Assembly: GCA_022414725.1 (NCBI GenBank)
Contig: CM039462.1
Span: 122,018,709 to 122,082,708, forward strand
DNA: 64,000 bases
Reading direction: 5' to 3'
DNA from: Microglena sp. YARC
Taxonomy: Eukaryota; Chlorophyta; Chlorophyceae; Chlamydomonadales; Chlamydomonadaceae
Shown here: piece by piece, positions 1 through 13,143 of the stretch
Layout of the letters: each line of letters starts with the position of its first letter
Position numbering within the stretch: the first letter of the stretch is position 1
Position numbers and translations under genes: made by a program
The notes under the pieces: model-generated
What the model saw: the letters and a program-made list of their open reading frames with translations, nothing else
Told to the model about the DNA's origin: nothing
The model's database searches: none

Positions 1-509
1 CGGAACGCTTGGCAAGGGCATTAGCTGGCACCGCTGCGGGTTGCGTTTGGTCAATACGCCAAGGTAGATATACGGGAATGGTTTGTTACGTATCTGGCTT
101 GGCCTGGTATGGCTTGGCCAGAGCTGGCTGTGTGTGTGTCTAAGTGATATGTGGTGTTACATGTGATCGCGTGTGACATGCTTGGGTGAGGAATCGGAGC
201 TCCCATTGTGGCGGGGTCACGACATTTTCAGATCGCGGAGCACAGAGATAGCGCTAGGCGCAGAGGCAAGGAAGTGTGGGTGAAATGAGCTTAGTCATGG
301 ACTGAGTTTGAAAATGAGCGAGATTGAAAATTGACGGGTGTGATGAAAATCGAGGTTTGTAGGGTGGAAATGGGCCAGATCAGCAGTCGACGATTGAGGC
401 GAAAATGAGCCAGATCAGCAGGGAAATGCTTGCCAGATAAGCGGAACCATTGCCAGTTAAGCCCTGAGCCCCGGACGCACGGACGGACAATGCAACTTGA
501 ATAATATAG
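1..509. other. Unassigned left-edge sequence
   Basis: I see no gene here. Positions 300-430 contain short imperfect repeats of a GAAAATGAGC / AGATCAGCAG type. The remainder has no recognisable coding or repeat structure. Confidence 0.4.
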
Positions 510-1015
510 ATTGTTTTTGTTTCGCTGCAACTATTATTTGTAGTCAATTGTCAACGCTCATCTTCGAGCATGGAGACTGATCTCCCCGAGTTGGGGAACA
601 ACCGAGATCTAGGGAGTCCGCCTCCATCCACACACACCCTTCGCGACAAAGAAGGAAGGAAGCGCACTGCGGCGTGGGGATGGAGACGGATGGAGACTGC
701 GTAGGGTGTGTTTCCACAGAGATTTTCGCGTCCCTGGAAACAAAGAAGTAAACCCTCCCCGGTGCCAGGTAGGCAATTTTGTTTCCACAGGGGTTCCCCT
801 GAGCGTCGTGTCAAGTTAATCGGTCGTTTTCTCGTCGGTCGTTTTGAAAACCCTACCCTGTGCAGCGTGGCGTTGACCTCACCCATATCTGATGCGTCAA
901 GCCTGTCAGTCTCATCGGAGCTGTTGTAGCAAAAGAAAGGCAGCTATTCGTCGACACTCTTGTTGTAGTGCTGTAAGTTAGTGATTAGCCTAGGGGATCG
1001 ACCCGACCCTACACA
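510..1015 (+). repeat. Left arm of a long inverted repeat flanking the copia array
   Basis: This segment reappears in reverse complement to the right of the copia array, in pieces at about 12,951-13,140 and 14,453-15,612. Landmarks shared by both arms are the GTTGTAGCAAAAGAAAGGCA segment, the CCATATCTGATGCGTCAAGC segment, the segment ending in a C/T-rich stretch near 650, and the ATAATAGTTGCAGCGAAACA segment near 520-540. Positions 704-815 of this arm hold a short piece of the GGGTGTGTTTCC family, next to a TTA (TAA on the other strand) site. Whether the arms are terminal repeats of a large foldback element or a segmental inverted duplication cannot be decided here. Confidence 0.7.
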
Positions 1016-1052
1016 TTTTCTGTCCTACTCACTCGCGATTTATCTTGCTCAG

Positions 1053-1376
1053 TATCAGCTTGAATACACTCCAGAGAGTGGACAGAGATGCTTGCGTGAA
1101 GCAGACGCGCCAATCTATACACGGAGACGAGAATAACGTTACAAGCACAGGTGACCCATCAAGGGGCACCAGTGGTGAAAGGGGCGGCAGCCAGGAACCT
1201 AACAGGGTACAGGCCAGACCGGTGACGCAGCCAACAGGAAGCTGCCACTGAGTCAAGAAGGATGACACAGTCTACGGGAAGCTAGCACAGTACTGGCAGA
1301 GCCGATAGTTCTAAGGAAGTACATAAGTAGTCACCAAGTCATAAAACGCGTGAGAGCACTGCAATTCATGCTGACA
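1053..1376 (-). repeat. LTR 1 of the copia array (3' LTR in element orientation)
   Basis: This 324-bp terminal repeat reads TGTCAGC...GCTGATA on the minus strand, a near-perfect short inverted end pair. The target duplication CTCAG lies just outside at 1,048-1,052. The purine tract AGGTGGAG (minus strand of 1,377-1,384) is directly adjacent, as expected for the plus-strand primer site. Confidence 0.85.
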
Positions 1377-4300
1377 CTCCACCTATGACACAGGTGACAT
1401 ACAATACTACTTCTCCACCTATGGCACTGGGACATAGAACTATATGGAACAGATAAAAAAAATCAAAGAACTCCGAAAAAATCGAGAGAACTTCAAATGA
1501 AACCCAAAGGGTTAAAGGAAGGAATGAAACAAGGCAAAAACAAAATTTTGCCAAGGTAGAAAAGGATGAAAAAACCGAATATCAAAGTTGGGGAACAACG
1601 GTATAGAAAACCCGATCCGGGAATAGGAACCTAACGCCAATCAATGATAACCAAAGAGACAGATTGAAATATCGTGTGAGAGCAGCACACGAGAGAATCA
1701 AAGCCTAAAGGACGCAGACAAGAGGACACTAAAGTCCACTAGAAAAGAAAAAAAAAAGTCGATGGAAAAATCCACTACCTTAAAAACTATTCTTAGCATA
1801 AAATTCATGACTAGGTTGGGATGAAAAAACCATGATGAACTGGTTTCTTACTCAAAGATGGAAGTAAGAAGATTTATGAAAGTTAATTATCATAAATCCC
1901 CAGTTACGGCACTAACTAAAACATTCTAGGAGGTGGGTATCGCACCGCAAAGAACTCGTGCACTCAAGACACACCAAGCGCCTATCCACAAGCAAACCAA
2001 ACCTGCAGCAACCAAAAAAAAAATCCAAAGGATGCGAAGTTAAAAGTTTCAAGAAACTCGTAACCAACAAAGGAAACACAGTTCAATGAACAAAAGAAGG
2101 TAAGATGTACAACCATAGTACATAAAACCTATTGTCCACTTGAAAAATAGGAAACGCATAAAAAAGACGTCAAAGAATTTACTGCAAAGGATGGACTGAA
2201 AGGGCGCTTGAAATACACGAGGAAAACAAGAAAGAGGTGAGCGGCGGTACATCTGCAAGTACAACTGCAAGTACATCTGCAAGGACAAAGGCAAGTACAA
2301 CTGCAAGACGACCCAGCCCACCAACGTACAGGAAAATCCAAAGGGAAATAACTACTACACTCCACAAAAAGTTATAATCACCTAAGGGGCAGGTGATCGA
2401 AAAGCAGTGGAGTAAAAAGAAATAGCTCATCTATGATGAGCTCCACCGAATGAACCATCTGCCTATGGAACTAAGAGACAGAAACCATCAAGACGCTATA
2501 ACGGTGGTCTGAAGTAATTACCACCTTCCACCAAAACCAAGAAAGACAGCTGAAAGGAAGCTGCCTAAACAAAGCGTCTTAACGCTCCACCAATCTAGAC
2601 TACCCTATAAGACAGTCTAGGCGGTGCTGAGGATTAGGCACCCACACATAGGGCCATGTTAACCTACGTATGAGAACCAGCAGCACCTAAAACAATGAAT
2701 CCTGGGTTGACTGTAACACCCCAGCCATACGCAGTATCAAGCTAGACCAGTGTTCAAGATCATCACTTACACGTTCGGTAACGGCTACATCATCACATGG
2801 GCTTGACCCGAATAATCCACCAGGGATGACAGAAGGCGAAGGGATTAACGACACCTGCGAGCCATCCGAGGTGGTCGGAGGTTGGCGACTATTAGGCAAT
2901 GGACCTGATCCAGGTACCACTATGATCGAAGGCTGTCTTAATCCTAAAGCTTCACCGATAAAACATGGCACAGAGGAGGGCCTGGCGACCCCCTGAGATT
3001 CGGGTAAATGATAGTTTGGATATCCAACTCCCACCCGCCCTAAAACTTCACACACAATACAGCATGATCAGGCCCTGGTCTAGAATGCAATCTAGATACA
3101 TCCCAGCCAGGCCAGCCATCAACAATTGGGGTTGTTAAAGGGCGTAGGGAATTACCGGCGACACGTAACATATCACCGTTTGATGACAGGAGGGATGCAA
3201 GCGGGCACGGGGACCCATACTAATGGGAGAGCCCAGGAAGACAGTTTAGACTAACTGGAGATAGAGAGTACATCACTACTCACTACTAACTGGCGCAACA
3301 TCGGAACCCAAACATAATAACCCTTACTCACCAGGGAATACCCAACCAGTCTACCAAATAATGCCTTTTTAACTAGCTTGTTGCGTTACTTCCCAATACT
3401 AAGGTGACATAGCAAGGGCAACCAAACAAACGCAACAACGACACATCAGGTGCAACCCCAAAGAACAGCTCCAAAGGAGTCTTGTCTCCCTAATGGTACA
3501 GCCGATTGCGAAGATAAAACACTAGCACTCTGCTGAGCAGTGTCACCATCAACAACTCATGACTGCCACAACTAATCGAGATCAACCATGCCTCTATACC
3601 ACTTAACTAAAAATTCCTAAGCCCTATCAGAACTCAAACACTTGAACCCAAACTCACGTAGCTGATGCATACACCTAAGGAGGGAACCAGGGGCACGGTA
3701 AGACAAAGTAGCGACCTCTGTCGAACCACGGAACGCACCCAGGGGTCCCAAGGATCCTAAGAGAGAAAAAATATCCACCAAGATATCATGCCAAAGAACC
3801 TCCACGGCCGCTGGACTAGGGCCAGGACGGCGTCCACTTCGGCCTTTAGCATGGGCGAAGTCCGGCACTGCGACACCTGGGATCACAGAAGGTGGGGAAG
3901 CGTTAGGTCAAAGTCGAGATTTGAGGTATGGGAAAAAGGAGACGAGAATGACAGTGCAGCAAGTCGCACCTGGTGCAGAAAATCGCACCAATGGCAGAAA
4001 ATCGCAAATCGCAAGGGCAGAATTCGAAAATTTATCGCTAGGATGCGAAGAGCAGAGCCAAGGCATGTAAAGGTCCTAATATCCCGCCGTCGATGATCAG
4101 TCAATCCCAAGTCCCCCCCTCTATCGCTCGACTCACCCGGTTGGGGGGTAGAGGGAGCAGCACCCGAGTGGTGCTGACCATACCCCCCTGCTTCCTACCA
4201 CCTCCAGAATCTCCAGGTCCAGACGCGTAGGTCGTTCTCCTCTGGCGAACCATACGGCAGTGCCGGCGATCCGCCAGCTTGATCGAAAAAATTCTCCAGA

Positions 4301-4809
4301 AGGTAGCACAGAGCCACTAGAGCGCAAGCTCATGCCAGTAGCCGACCGTTGGCTGGGCAGAGCAAAGGGGGCACAGACGACGTAGACATCAGCAGGGAGC
4401 TTGGTCGGCTTGGCAACCTCCGGTATGCAGGCAGAGCCTCAAACACCGGAGATATGATAGCGACGTCAAGGACGCGAGCAGACGAAGACAGGGTATCTCC
4501 ACCGATGTCCAGGCTAGTCGCCGACTTGAGTCCGCACGTCACAGTCATCTACGACAGACGGGAGGAGGCGACAGACGGCAGGGGAGGAAAAGGAAGAGAA
4601 GATGGAGGAATGACTGGGGGGGGTGGCTTCCACGATGGCGGAAGGATCCTCATGACCGTTAGCAGAGGCCGCTGGTCGCGCAATCGTCTAGCCAATTTGT
4701 CGTCATGTCAGGACTTCGGAACTTCCAGAATGAAGCTCGTTGAAGCCAAGTAGAGGACGACGCATAAGATGCATTTCAAAGCAGTGGTACCACGATGAGC
4801 CCGATAACC
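1377..4809 (-). mobile_element. Copia internal region, unit 1, with integrase relic
   Basis: The minus strand carries frame-broken Ty1/copia integrase between about 3,690 and 3,265. In order one can read FGFKCLSSD with EFLVKW just downstream (the SDNGGEF-type second catalytic Asp region), then FYLRNRL, TPLELFFGVAPDVSLLRLFG and CPCYVTL. After a frameshift come KALFGRLVGYSLVSKGYYVW and LVVSSDVLSI, the conserved copia integrase C-terminal motif. In-frame stops and the shift show it is dead. I could not identify gag, protease or reverse transcriptase. A candidate primer-binding site lies against the 5' LTR at 4,797-4,809 (minus strand GGTTATCGGGCTC), resembling but not matching the anticodon-arm priming used by Drosophila copia. 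Confidence 0.8.
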
Positions 4810-5133
4810 TATCAGCTTGAATACACTCCAGAGAGTGGACAGAGATGCTTGCGTGAAGCAGACGCGCCAATCTATACACGGAGACGAGAATAACGTTACA
4901 AGCACAGGTGACCCATCAAGGGGCACCAGTGGTGAAAGGGGCGGCAGCCAGGAACCTAACAGGGTACAGGCCAGACCGGTGACGCAGCCAACAGGAAGCT
5001 GCCACTGAGTCAAGAAGGATGACACAGTCTACGGGAAGCTAGCACAGTACTGGCAGAGCCGATAGTTCTAAGGAAGTACATAAGTAGTCACCAAGTCATA
5101 AAACGCGTGAGAGCACTGCAATTCATGCTGACA
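4810..5133 (-). repeat. LTR 2 of the copia array
   Basis: This is an internal 324-bp LTR shared between units 1 and 2, with the same termini as LTR 1. It has no flanking target duplication, as expected for an LTR inside a tandem array. Confidence 0.85.
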
Positions 5134-8100
5134 CTCCACCTATGACACAGGTGACATACAATACTACTTCTCCACCTATGGCACTGGGGACATAGAACTA
5201 TATGGAACAGATAAAAAAAATCAAAGAACTCCGAAAAAATCGAGAGAACTTCAAGTGAAACCCAAAGGGTTAAAGGAAGGAATGAAACAAGGCAAAAACA
5301 AAATTTTGCCAAGGTAGAAAAGGATGAAAAACCGAATATCAAAGTTGGGGAACAACGGTATAGAAAACCCGATCCGGGAATAGGAACCTAACGCCAATCA
5401 ATGATAACCAAAGAGACAGATTGAAATATCGTGTGAGAGCAGCACACGAGAGAATCAAAGCCTAAAGGACGCAGACAAGAGGACACTAAAGTCCACTAGA
5501 AAAGAAAAAAAGTCGATGGAAAAATCCACTACCTTAAAAACTATTCTTAGCATAAAATTCATGACTAGGTTGGGATGAAAAAACCATGATGAACTGGTTT
5601 CTTACTCAAAGATGGAAGTAAGAAGATTTATGAAAGTTAATTATCATAAATCCCCAGTTACGGCACTAACTAAAACATTCTAGGAGGTGGGTATCGCACC
5701 GCAAAGAACTCATGCACTCAAGACACACCAAGCGCCTATCCACAAGCAAACCAAACCTGCAGCAACCAAAAAAAAATCCAAAGGATGCGAAGTTAAAAGT
5801 TTCAAGAAACTCGTAACCAACAAAGGAAACACAGTTCAATGAACAAAAGAAGGTAAGATGTACAACCATAGTACATAAAAACCTATTGTCCACTTGAAAA
5901 ATAGGAAACGCATAAAAAAGACGTCAAAGAATTTACTGCAAAGGATGGACTGAAAGGGCGCTTGAAATACACGAGGAAAACAAGAAAGAGGTGAGCGGCG
6001 GTACATCTGCAAGTACAACTGCAAGTACATCTGCAAGGACAAAGGCAAGTACAACTGCAAGACGACCCAGCCCACCAACGTACAGGAAAATCCAAAGGGA
6101 AATAAATACTACACTCCACAAAAAGTTATAATCACCTGAGGGGCAGGTGATCGAAAAGCAGTGGAGTAAAAAGAAATAGCTCATCTATGATGAGCTCCAC
6201 CGAATGAACCATCTGCCTATGGAACTAAGAGACAGAAACCATCAAGACGCTATAACGGTGGTCTGAAGCAATTACCACCTTCCACCAAAACCAAGAAAGA
6301 CAGCTGAAAGGAAGCTGCCTAAACAAAGCGTCTTAACGCTCCACCAATCTAGACTACCCTATAAGACAGTCTAGGCGGTGCTAAGGATTAGGCACCCACG
6401 CATAGGGCCATGTTAACCTACGTATGAGAACCAGCAGCACCTAAAACAATGAATCCTGGGTTGACTGTAACACCCCAGCCATACGCAGTATCAAGCTAGA
6501 CCAGTGTTCAAGATCATCACTTACACGTTCGGTAACGGCTACATCATCACATGGGCTTGACCCGAATAATCCACCAGGGATGACAGGAGGCGAAGGGATT
6601 AACGACACCTGCGAGCCATCCGAGGTGGTCGGAGGTTGGCGACTATTAGGCAATGGACCTGATCCAGGTACCACTATGATCGAAGGCTGTCTTAATCCTA
6701 AAGCTTCACCGATAAAACATGGCACAGAGGAGGGCCTGGCGACCCCCTGAGATTCGGGTAAATGATAGTTTGGATATCCAACTCCCACCCGCCCTAAAAC
6801 TTCACACACAATACAGCATGATCAGGCCCTGGTCTAGAATGCAATCTAGATACATCCCAGCCAGGCCAGCCATCAACAATTGGGGTTGTTAAAGGGCATA
6901 GGGAATTACCGGCGACACGTAACATATCACCGTTTGATGACAGGAGGGATGCAAGCGGGCACGGGGACCCATACTAATGGGAGAGCCCAGGAAGACAGTT
7001 TAGACTAACTGGAGATAGAGAGTACATCACTACTCACTACTAACTGGCGCAACATCGGAACCCAAACATAATAACCCTTACTCACCAGGGAATACCCAAC
7101 CAGTCTACCAAATAATGCCTTTTTAACTAGCTTGTTGCGTTACTTCCCAATACTAAGGTGACATAGCAAGGGCAACCAAACAAACGCAACAACGACACAT
7201 CAGGTGCAACCCCAAAGAGCAGCTCCAAAGGAGTCTTGTCTCCCTAATGGTACAGCCGATTGCGAAGATAACACACTAGCACTCTGCTGAGCAGTGTCAC
7301 CATCAACAACTCATGACTGCCACAACTAATCGAGATCAACCATGCCTCTATACCACTTAACTAAAAATTCCTAAGCCCTATCAGAACTCAAACACTTGAA
7401 CCCAAACTCACGTAGCTGATGCATACACCTAAGGAGGGAACCAGGGGCACGGTAAGACAAAGTAGCGACCTCTGTCGAACCACGGAACGCACCCAGGGGT
7501 CCCAAGGATCCTAAGAGAGAAAAAATATCCACCAAGATATCATGCCAAAGAACCTCCACGGCCGCTGGACTAGGGCCAGAACGGCGTCCACTTCGGCCTT
7601 TAGCATGGGCGAAGTCCGGCACTGCGACACCTGGGATCACAGAAGGTGGGGAAGCGTTAGGTCGAAGTCGAGATTTGAGGTATGGGAAAAAGGAGACGAG
7701 AATGACAGTGCAGCAAGTCGCACCTGGTGCAGAAAATCGCACCAATGGCAGAAAATCGCAAATCGCAAGGGCAGAATTCGAAAATTTATCGCTAGGATGC
7801 GAAGAGCAGAGCCAAGGCATGTAAAGGTCCTAATATCCCGCCGTCGATGATCAGTCAATCCCAAGTCCCCCCTCTATCGCTCGACTCACCCGGTTGGGGG
7901 GTAGAGGGAGCAGCACCCGAGTGGTGCTGACCATACCCCCCTGCTTCCTACCACCTCCAGAATCTCCAGGTCCAGACGCGTAGGTCGTTCTCCTCTGGCG
8001 AACCATACGGCAGTGCCGGCGATCCGCCAGCTTGATCGAAAAATTCTCCAGAAGGTAGCACAGAGCCACTAGAGCGCAAGCTCATGCCAGTAGCCGACCG

Positions 8101-8563
8101 TTGGCTGGGCAGAGCAAAGGGGGCACAGACGACGTAGACATCAGCAGGGAGCTTGGTCGGCTTGGCAACCTCCGGTATGCAGGCAGAGCCTCAAACACCG
8201 GAGATATGATAGCGACGTCAAGGACGCGAGCAGACGAAGACAGGGTATCTCCACCGATGTCCAGGCTAGTCGCCGACTTGAGTCCGCACGTCACAGTCAT
8301 CTACGACAGACGGGAGGAGGCGACAGACGGCAGGGGAGGAAAAGGAAGAGAGAAGATGGAGGAATGACTGGGGGGGGTGGCTTCCACGATGGCGGAAGGA
8401 TCCTCATGACCGTTAGCAGAGGCCGCTGGTCGCGCAATCGTCTAGCCAATTTGTCGTCATGTCAGGACTTCGGAACTTCCAGAATGAAGCTCGTTGAAGC
8501 CAAGTAGAGGACGACGCATAAGATGCATTTCAAAGCAGTGGTACCACGATGAGCCCGATAACC
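5134..8563 (-). mobile_element. Copia internal region, unit 2, with integrase relic
   Basis: This is a near-identical copy of unit 1, offset about 3,754 bp. The same integrase relic lies on the minus strand at about 7,445-7,019. Small indels relative to unit 1 alter the open frames: a 149-codon frame at 7,371-7,820 is two separate frames in unit 1. This shows that the frames are drifting rather than maintained. Confidence 0.8.
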
Positions 8564-8887
8564 TATCAGCTTGAATACACTCCAGAGAGTGGACAGAGAT
8601 GCTTGCGTGAAGCAGACGCGCCAATCTATACACGGAAACGAGAATTACGTTACAAGCACAGGTGACCCATCAAGGGGCACCAGTGGTGAAAGGGGCGGCA
8701 GCCAGGAACCTAACAGGGTACAGGCCAGACCGGTGACGCAGCCAACAGGAAGCTGCCACTGAGTCAAGAAGGATGACACAGTCTACGGGAAGCTAGCACA
8801 GTACTGGCAGAGCCGATAGTTCTAAGGAAGTACATAAGTAGTCACCAAGTCATAAAACGCGTGAGAGCACTGCAATTCATGCTGACA
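8564..8887 (-). repeat. LTR 3 of the copia array
   Basis: This is a 324-bp internal LTR. Two substitutions distinguish it in the segment around 8,635-8,650 (GGAAACGAGAATTACG against GGAGACGAGAATAACG in the others). Confidence 0.85.
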
Positions 8888-11800
8888 CTCCACCTATGAC
8901 ACAGGTGACATACAATACTACTTCTCCACCTAGCACTGGGGACATAGAACTATATGGAACAGATAAAAAAAATCAAAGAACTCCGAAAAAATCGAGAGAA
9001 CTTCAAGTGAAACCCAAAGGGTTAAAGGAAGGAATGAAACAAGGCAAAAACAAAATTTTGCCAAGGTAGAAAAGGATGAAAAACCGAATATCAAAGTTGG
9101 GGAACAACGGTATAGAAAACCCGATCCGGGAATAGGAACCTAACGCCAATCAATGATAACCAAAGAGACAGATTGAAATATCGTGTGAGAGCAGCACACG
9201 AGAGAATCAAAGCCTAAAGGACGCAGACAAGAGGACACTAAAGTCCACTAGAAAAGAAAAAAAAAGTCGATGGAAAAATCCACTACCTTAAAAACTATTC
9301 TTAGCATAAAATTCATGACTAGGTTGGGATGAAAAAACCATGATGAACTGGTTTCTTACTCAAAGATGGAAGTAAGAAGATTTATGAAAGTTAATTATCA
9401 TAAATCCCCAGTTACGGCACTAACTAAAACATTCTAGGAGGTGGGTATCGCACCGCAAAGAACTCATGCACTCAAGACACACCAAGCGCCTATCCACAAG
9501 CAAACCAAACCTGCAGCAACCAAAAAAAAATCCAAAGGATGCGAAGTTAAAAGTTTCAAGAAACTCGTAACCAACAAAGGAAACACAGTTCAATGAACAA
9601 AAGAAGGTAAGATGTACAACCATAGTACATAAAACCTATTGTCCACTTGAAAAATAGGAAACGCATAAAAAAGACGTCAAAGAATTTACTGCAAAGGATG
9701 GACTGAAAGGGCGCTTGAAATACACGAGGAAAACAAGAAAGAGGTGAGCGGCGGTACATCTGCAAGTACAACTGCAAGTACATCTGCAAGGACAAAGGCA
9801 AGTACAACTGCAAGACGACCCAGCCCACCAACGTACAGGAAAATCCAAAGGGAAATAACTACTACACTCCACAAAAAGTTATAATCACCTGAGGGGCAGG
9901 TGATCGAAAAGCAGTGGAGTAAAAAGAAATAGCTCATCTATGATGAGCTCCACCGAATGAACCATCTGCCTATGGAACTAAGAGACAGAAACCATCAAGA
10001 CGCTATAACGGTGGTCTGAAGCAATTACCACCTTCCACCAAAACCAAGAAAGACAGCTGAAAGGAAGCTGCCTAAACAAAGCGTCTTAACGCTCCACCAA
10101 TCTAGACTACCCTATAAGACAGTCTAGGCGGTGCTGAGGATTAGGCACCCACACATAGGGCCATGTTAACCTACGTATGAGAACCAGCAGCACCTAAAAC
10201 AATGAATCCTGGGTTGACTGTAACACCCCAGCCATACGCAGTATCAAGCTAGACCAGTGTTCAAGATCATCACTTACACGTTCGGTAACGGCTACATCAT
10301 CAACATGGGCTTGACCCGAATAATCCACCAGGGATGAACAGGAGGCGAAGGGATTAACGACACCTGCGAGCCATCCGAGGTGGTCGGAGGTTGGCGACTA
10401 TTAGGCAATGGACCTGATCCAGGTACCACTATGATCGAAGGCTGTCTTAATCCTAAAGCTTCACCGATAAAACATGGCACAGAGGAGGGCCTGGCGACCC
10501 CCTGAGATTCGGGTAAATGATAGTTTGGATATCCAACTCCCACCCGCCCTAAAACTTCACACACAATACAGCATGATCAGGCCCTGGTCTAGAATGCAAT
10601 CTAGATACATCCCAGCCAGGCCAGCCATCAACAATTGGGGTTGTTAAAGGGCATAGGGAATTACCGGCGACACGTAACATATCACCGTTTGATGACAGGA
10701 GGGATGCAAGCGGGCACGGGGACCCATACTAATGGGAGAGCCCAGGAAGACAGTTTAGACTAACTGGAGATAGAGAGTACATCACTACTCACTACTAACT
10801 GGCGCAACATCAGAACCCAAACATAATAACTCTTACTCACCAGGGAATACCCAACCAGTCTACCAAATAATGCCTTTTTAACTAGCTTGTTGCGTTACTT
10901 CCCAATACTAAGGTGACATAGCAAGGGCAACCAAACAAACGCAACAACGACACATCAGGTGCAACCCCAAAGAGCAGCTCCAAAGGAGTCTTGTCTCCCT
11001 AATGGTACAGCCGATTGCGAAGATAACACACTAGCACTCTGCTGAGCAGTGTCACCATCAACAACTCATGACTGCCACAACTAATCGAGATCAACCATGC
11101 CTCTATACCACTTAACTAAAAATTCCTAAGCCCTATCAGAACTCAAACACTTGAACCCAAACTCACGTAGCTGATGCATACACCTAAGGAGGGAACCAGG
11201 GGCACGGTAAGACAAAGTAGCGACCTCTGTCGAACCACGGAACGCACCCAGGGGTCCCAAGGATCCTAAGAGAGAAAAAATATCCACCAAGATATCATGC
11301 CAAAGAACCTCCACGGCCGCTGGACTAGGGCCAGAACGGCGTCCACTTCGGCCTTTAGCATGGGCGAAGTCCGGCACTGCGACACCTGGGATCACAGAAG
11401 GTGGGGAAGCGTTAGGTCGAAGTCGAGATTTGAGGTATGGGAAAAAAGGAGACGAGAATGACAGTGCAGCAAGTCGCACCTGGTGCAGAAAATCGCACCA
11501 ATGGCAGAAAATCGCAAATCGCAAGGGCAGAATTCGAAAATTTATCGCTAGGATGCGAAGAGCAGAGCCAAGGCATGTAAAGGTCCTAATATCCCGCCGT
11601 CGATGATCAGTCAATCCCAAGTCCCCCCCTCTATCGCTCGACTCACCCGGTTGGGGGGTAGAGGGAGCAGCACCCGAGTGGTGCTGACCATACCCCCTGC
11701 TTCCTACCACCTCCAGAATCTCCAGGTCCAGACGCGTAGGTCGTTCTCCTCTGGCGAACCATACGGCAGTGCCGGCGATCCGCCAGCTTGATCGAAAAAT

Positions 11801-12317
11801 TCTCCAGAAGGTAGCACAGAGCCACTAGAGCGCAAGCTCACGCCAGTAGCCGACCGTTGGCTGGGCAGAGCAAAGGGGGCACAGACGACGTAGACATCAG
11901 CAGGGAGCTTGGTCGGCTTGGCAACCTCCGGTATGCAGGCAGAGCCTCAAACACCGGAGATATGATAGCGACGTCAAGGACGCGAGCAGACGAAGACAGG
12001 GTATCTCCACCGATGTCCAGGCTAGTCGCCGACTTGAGTCCGCACGTCACAGTCATCTACGACAGACGGGAGGAGGCGACAGACGGCAGGGGAGGAAAAG
12101 GAAGAGAAGATGGAGGAATGACTGGGGGGGGTGGCTTCCACGATGGCGGAAGGATCCTCATGACCGTTAGCAGAGGCCGCTGGTCGCGCAATCGTCTAGC
12201 CAATTTGTCGTCATGTCAGGACTTCGGAACTTCCAGAATGAAGCTCGTTGAAGCCAAGTAGAGGACGACGCATAAGATGCATTTCAAAGCAGTGGTACCA
12301 CGATGAGCCCGATAACC
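8888..12317 (-). mobile_element. Copia internal region, unit 3, with integrase relic
   Basis: This is the third copy. The integrase relic is at about 11,200-10,774 on the minus strand. An extra base near 11,446 fuses upstream frames into a 194-codon open frame (11,126-11,710). Since the same frames are interrupted in units 1 and 2, I read this as chance. Single-base insertions near 10,300 and 10,336 distinguish this copy from the other two. Confidence 0.8.
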
Positions 12318-12641
12318 TATCAGCTTGAATACACTCCAGAGAGTGGACAGAGATGCTTGCGTGAAGCAAACGCGCCAATCTATACACGGAGACGAGAATA
12401 ACGTTACAAGCACAGGTGACCCATCAAGGGGCACCAGTGGTGAAAGGGGCGGCAGCCAGGAACCTAACAGGGTACAGGCCAGACCGGTGACGCAGCCAAC
12501 AGGAAGCTGCCACTGAGTCAAGAAGGATGACACAGTCTACGGGAAGCTAGCACAGTACTGGCAGAGCCGATAGTTCTAAGGAAGTACATAAGTAGTCACC
12601 AAGTCATAAAACGCGTGAGAGCACTGCAATTCATGCTGACA
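12318..12641 (-). repeat. LTR 4 of the copia array (5' LTR in element orientation)
   Basis: This terminal 324-bp LTR ends exactly where homology with the array unit stops. The target duplication CTCAG follows at 12,642-12,646. By eye it differs from LTR 1 by one substitution (GAAGCAAACG against GAAGCAGACG near 12,365), so integration was recent or the copies have been homogenised. Confidence 0.85.
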
Positions 12642-12646
12642 CTCAG

Positions 12647-12728
12647 TAATCTCGATCTGCTCTTGTCTCCTAATCGTTACCGTCATTAGGCTATCATTCT
12701 TGTTAGCTTTCCTTCACCAGAATGGGGG

Positions 12729-12760
<32 letters not shown>

Positions 12761-12950
12761 GCGCATGGATGTTGATATGCGGCGATTGCAGAACCAGGTC
12801 CTGCGAATCCCCCAGTCCGAAATGGGCCCTAGCACAAGTGAGAGCGTAACGAAAGTGTGCGGGATCACGCTGCAAAATAAATAATTATGCATGGTCGGCG
12901 CAGCTAAAGAAGGCTGGCCAAAGGGGGCCATCAGACAACACCATGTGACC
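12647..12950. other. Spacer between copia array and right arm, with poly-G tract
   Basis: No gene is seen. A G-tract of about 40 bases with one interruption lies at 12,724-12,761. The rest is unique within the window. Confidence 0.4.
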
Positions 12951-13143
12951 GGGAAAAGTGTAGGGTTGGCTCAATCACTAACTTAGTGCACTACAACAAG
13001 AGTGTCGACGAATAGCTGCCTTTCTTTTGCTACAACAGCTCCGAGGAGACTGACAGGCTTGACGCATCAGATATGGGTGAGGTCAACGCCACGCTGCATA
13101 GGGTAGGGTTTTCAAAACGACCGACGAGGAAACGACCGATTAA

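Larger units (their letters stand above)
1053..12641 (-). mobile_element. Tandem Ty1/copia-like array (4 LTRs, 3 internal regions)
   Basis: A unit of about 3,755 bp is repeated three times in direct orientation and followed by a final 324-bp partial copy. This gives LTR-internal-LTR-internal-LTR-internal-LTR. The outer edges are flanked by the 5-bp direct repeat CTCAG (1,048-1,052 and 12,642-12,646), as expected for one integration event. On the minus strand the LTR runs from TGTCAGC to GCTGATA, and the purine tract AGGTGGAG abuts the 3' LTR. The internal regions encode degenerate copia integrase on the minus strand. At about 3.43 kb each is too short for a complete gag-pol, and every frame is interrupted, so the element is non-autonomous. 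The units differ by only scattered substitutions and 1-2 base indels, so the amplification is recent. Confidence 0.88.

Noticed and set aside
10280..10330. HVDD in copia unit 3, resembling the reverse transcriptase YVDD motif
   Set aside because: It is created by a single-base insertion absent from units 1 and 2, has no flanking RT motifs, and lies too close to the integrase C-terminus.
11126..11710. 194-codon minus-strand open frame in copia unit 3
   Set aside because: The corresponding frames are interrupted in the other two near-identical units, and the integrase motifs lie in a different reading context; likely chance openness.
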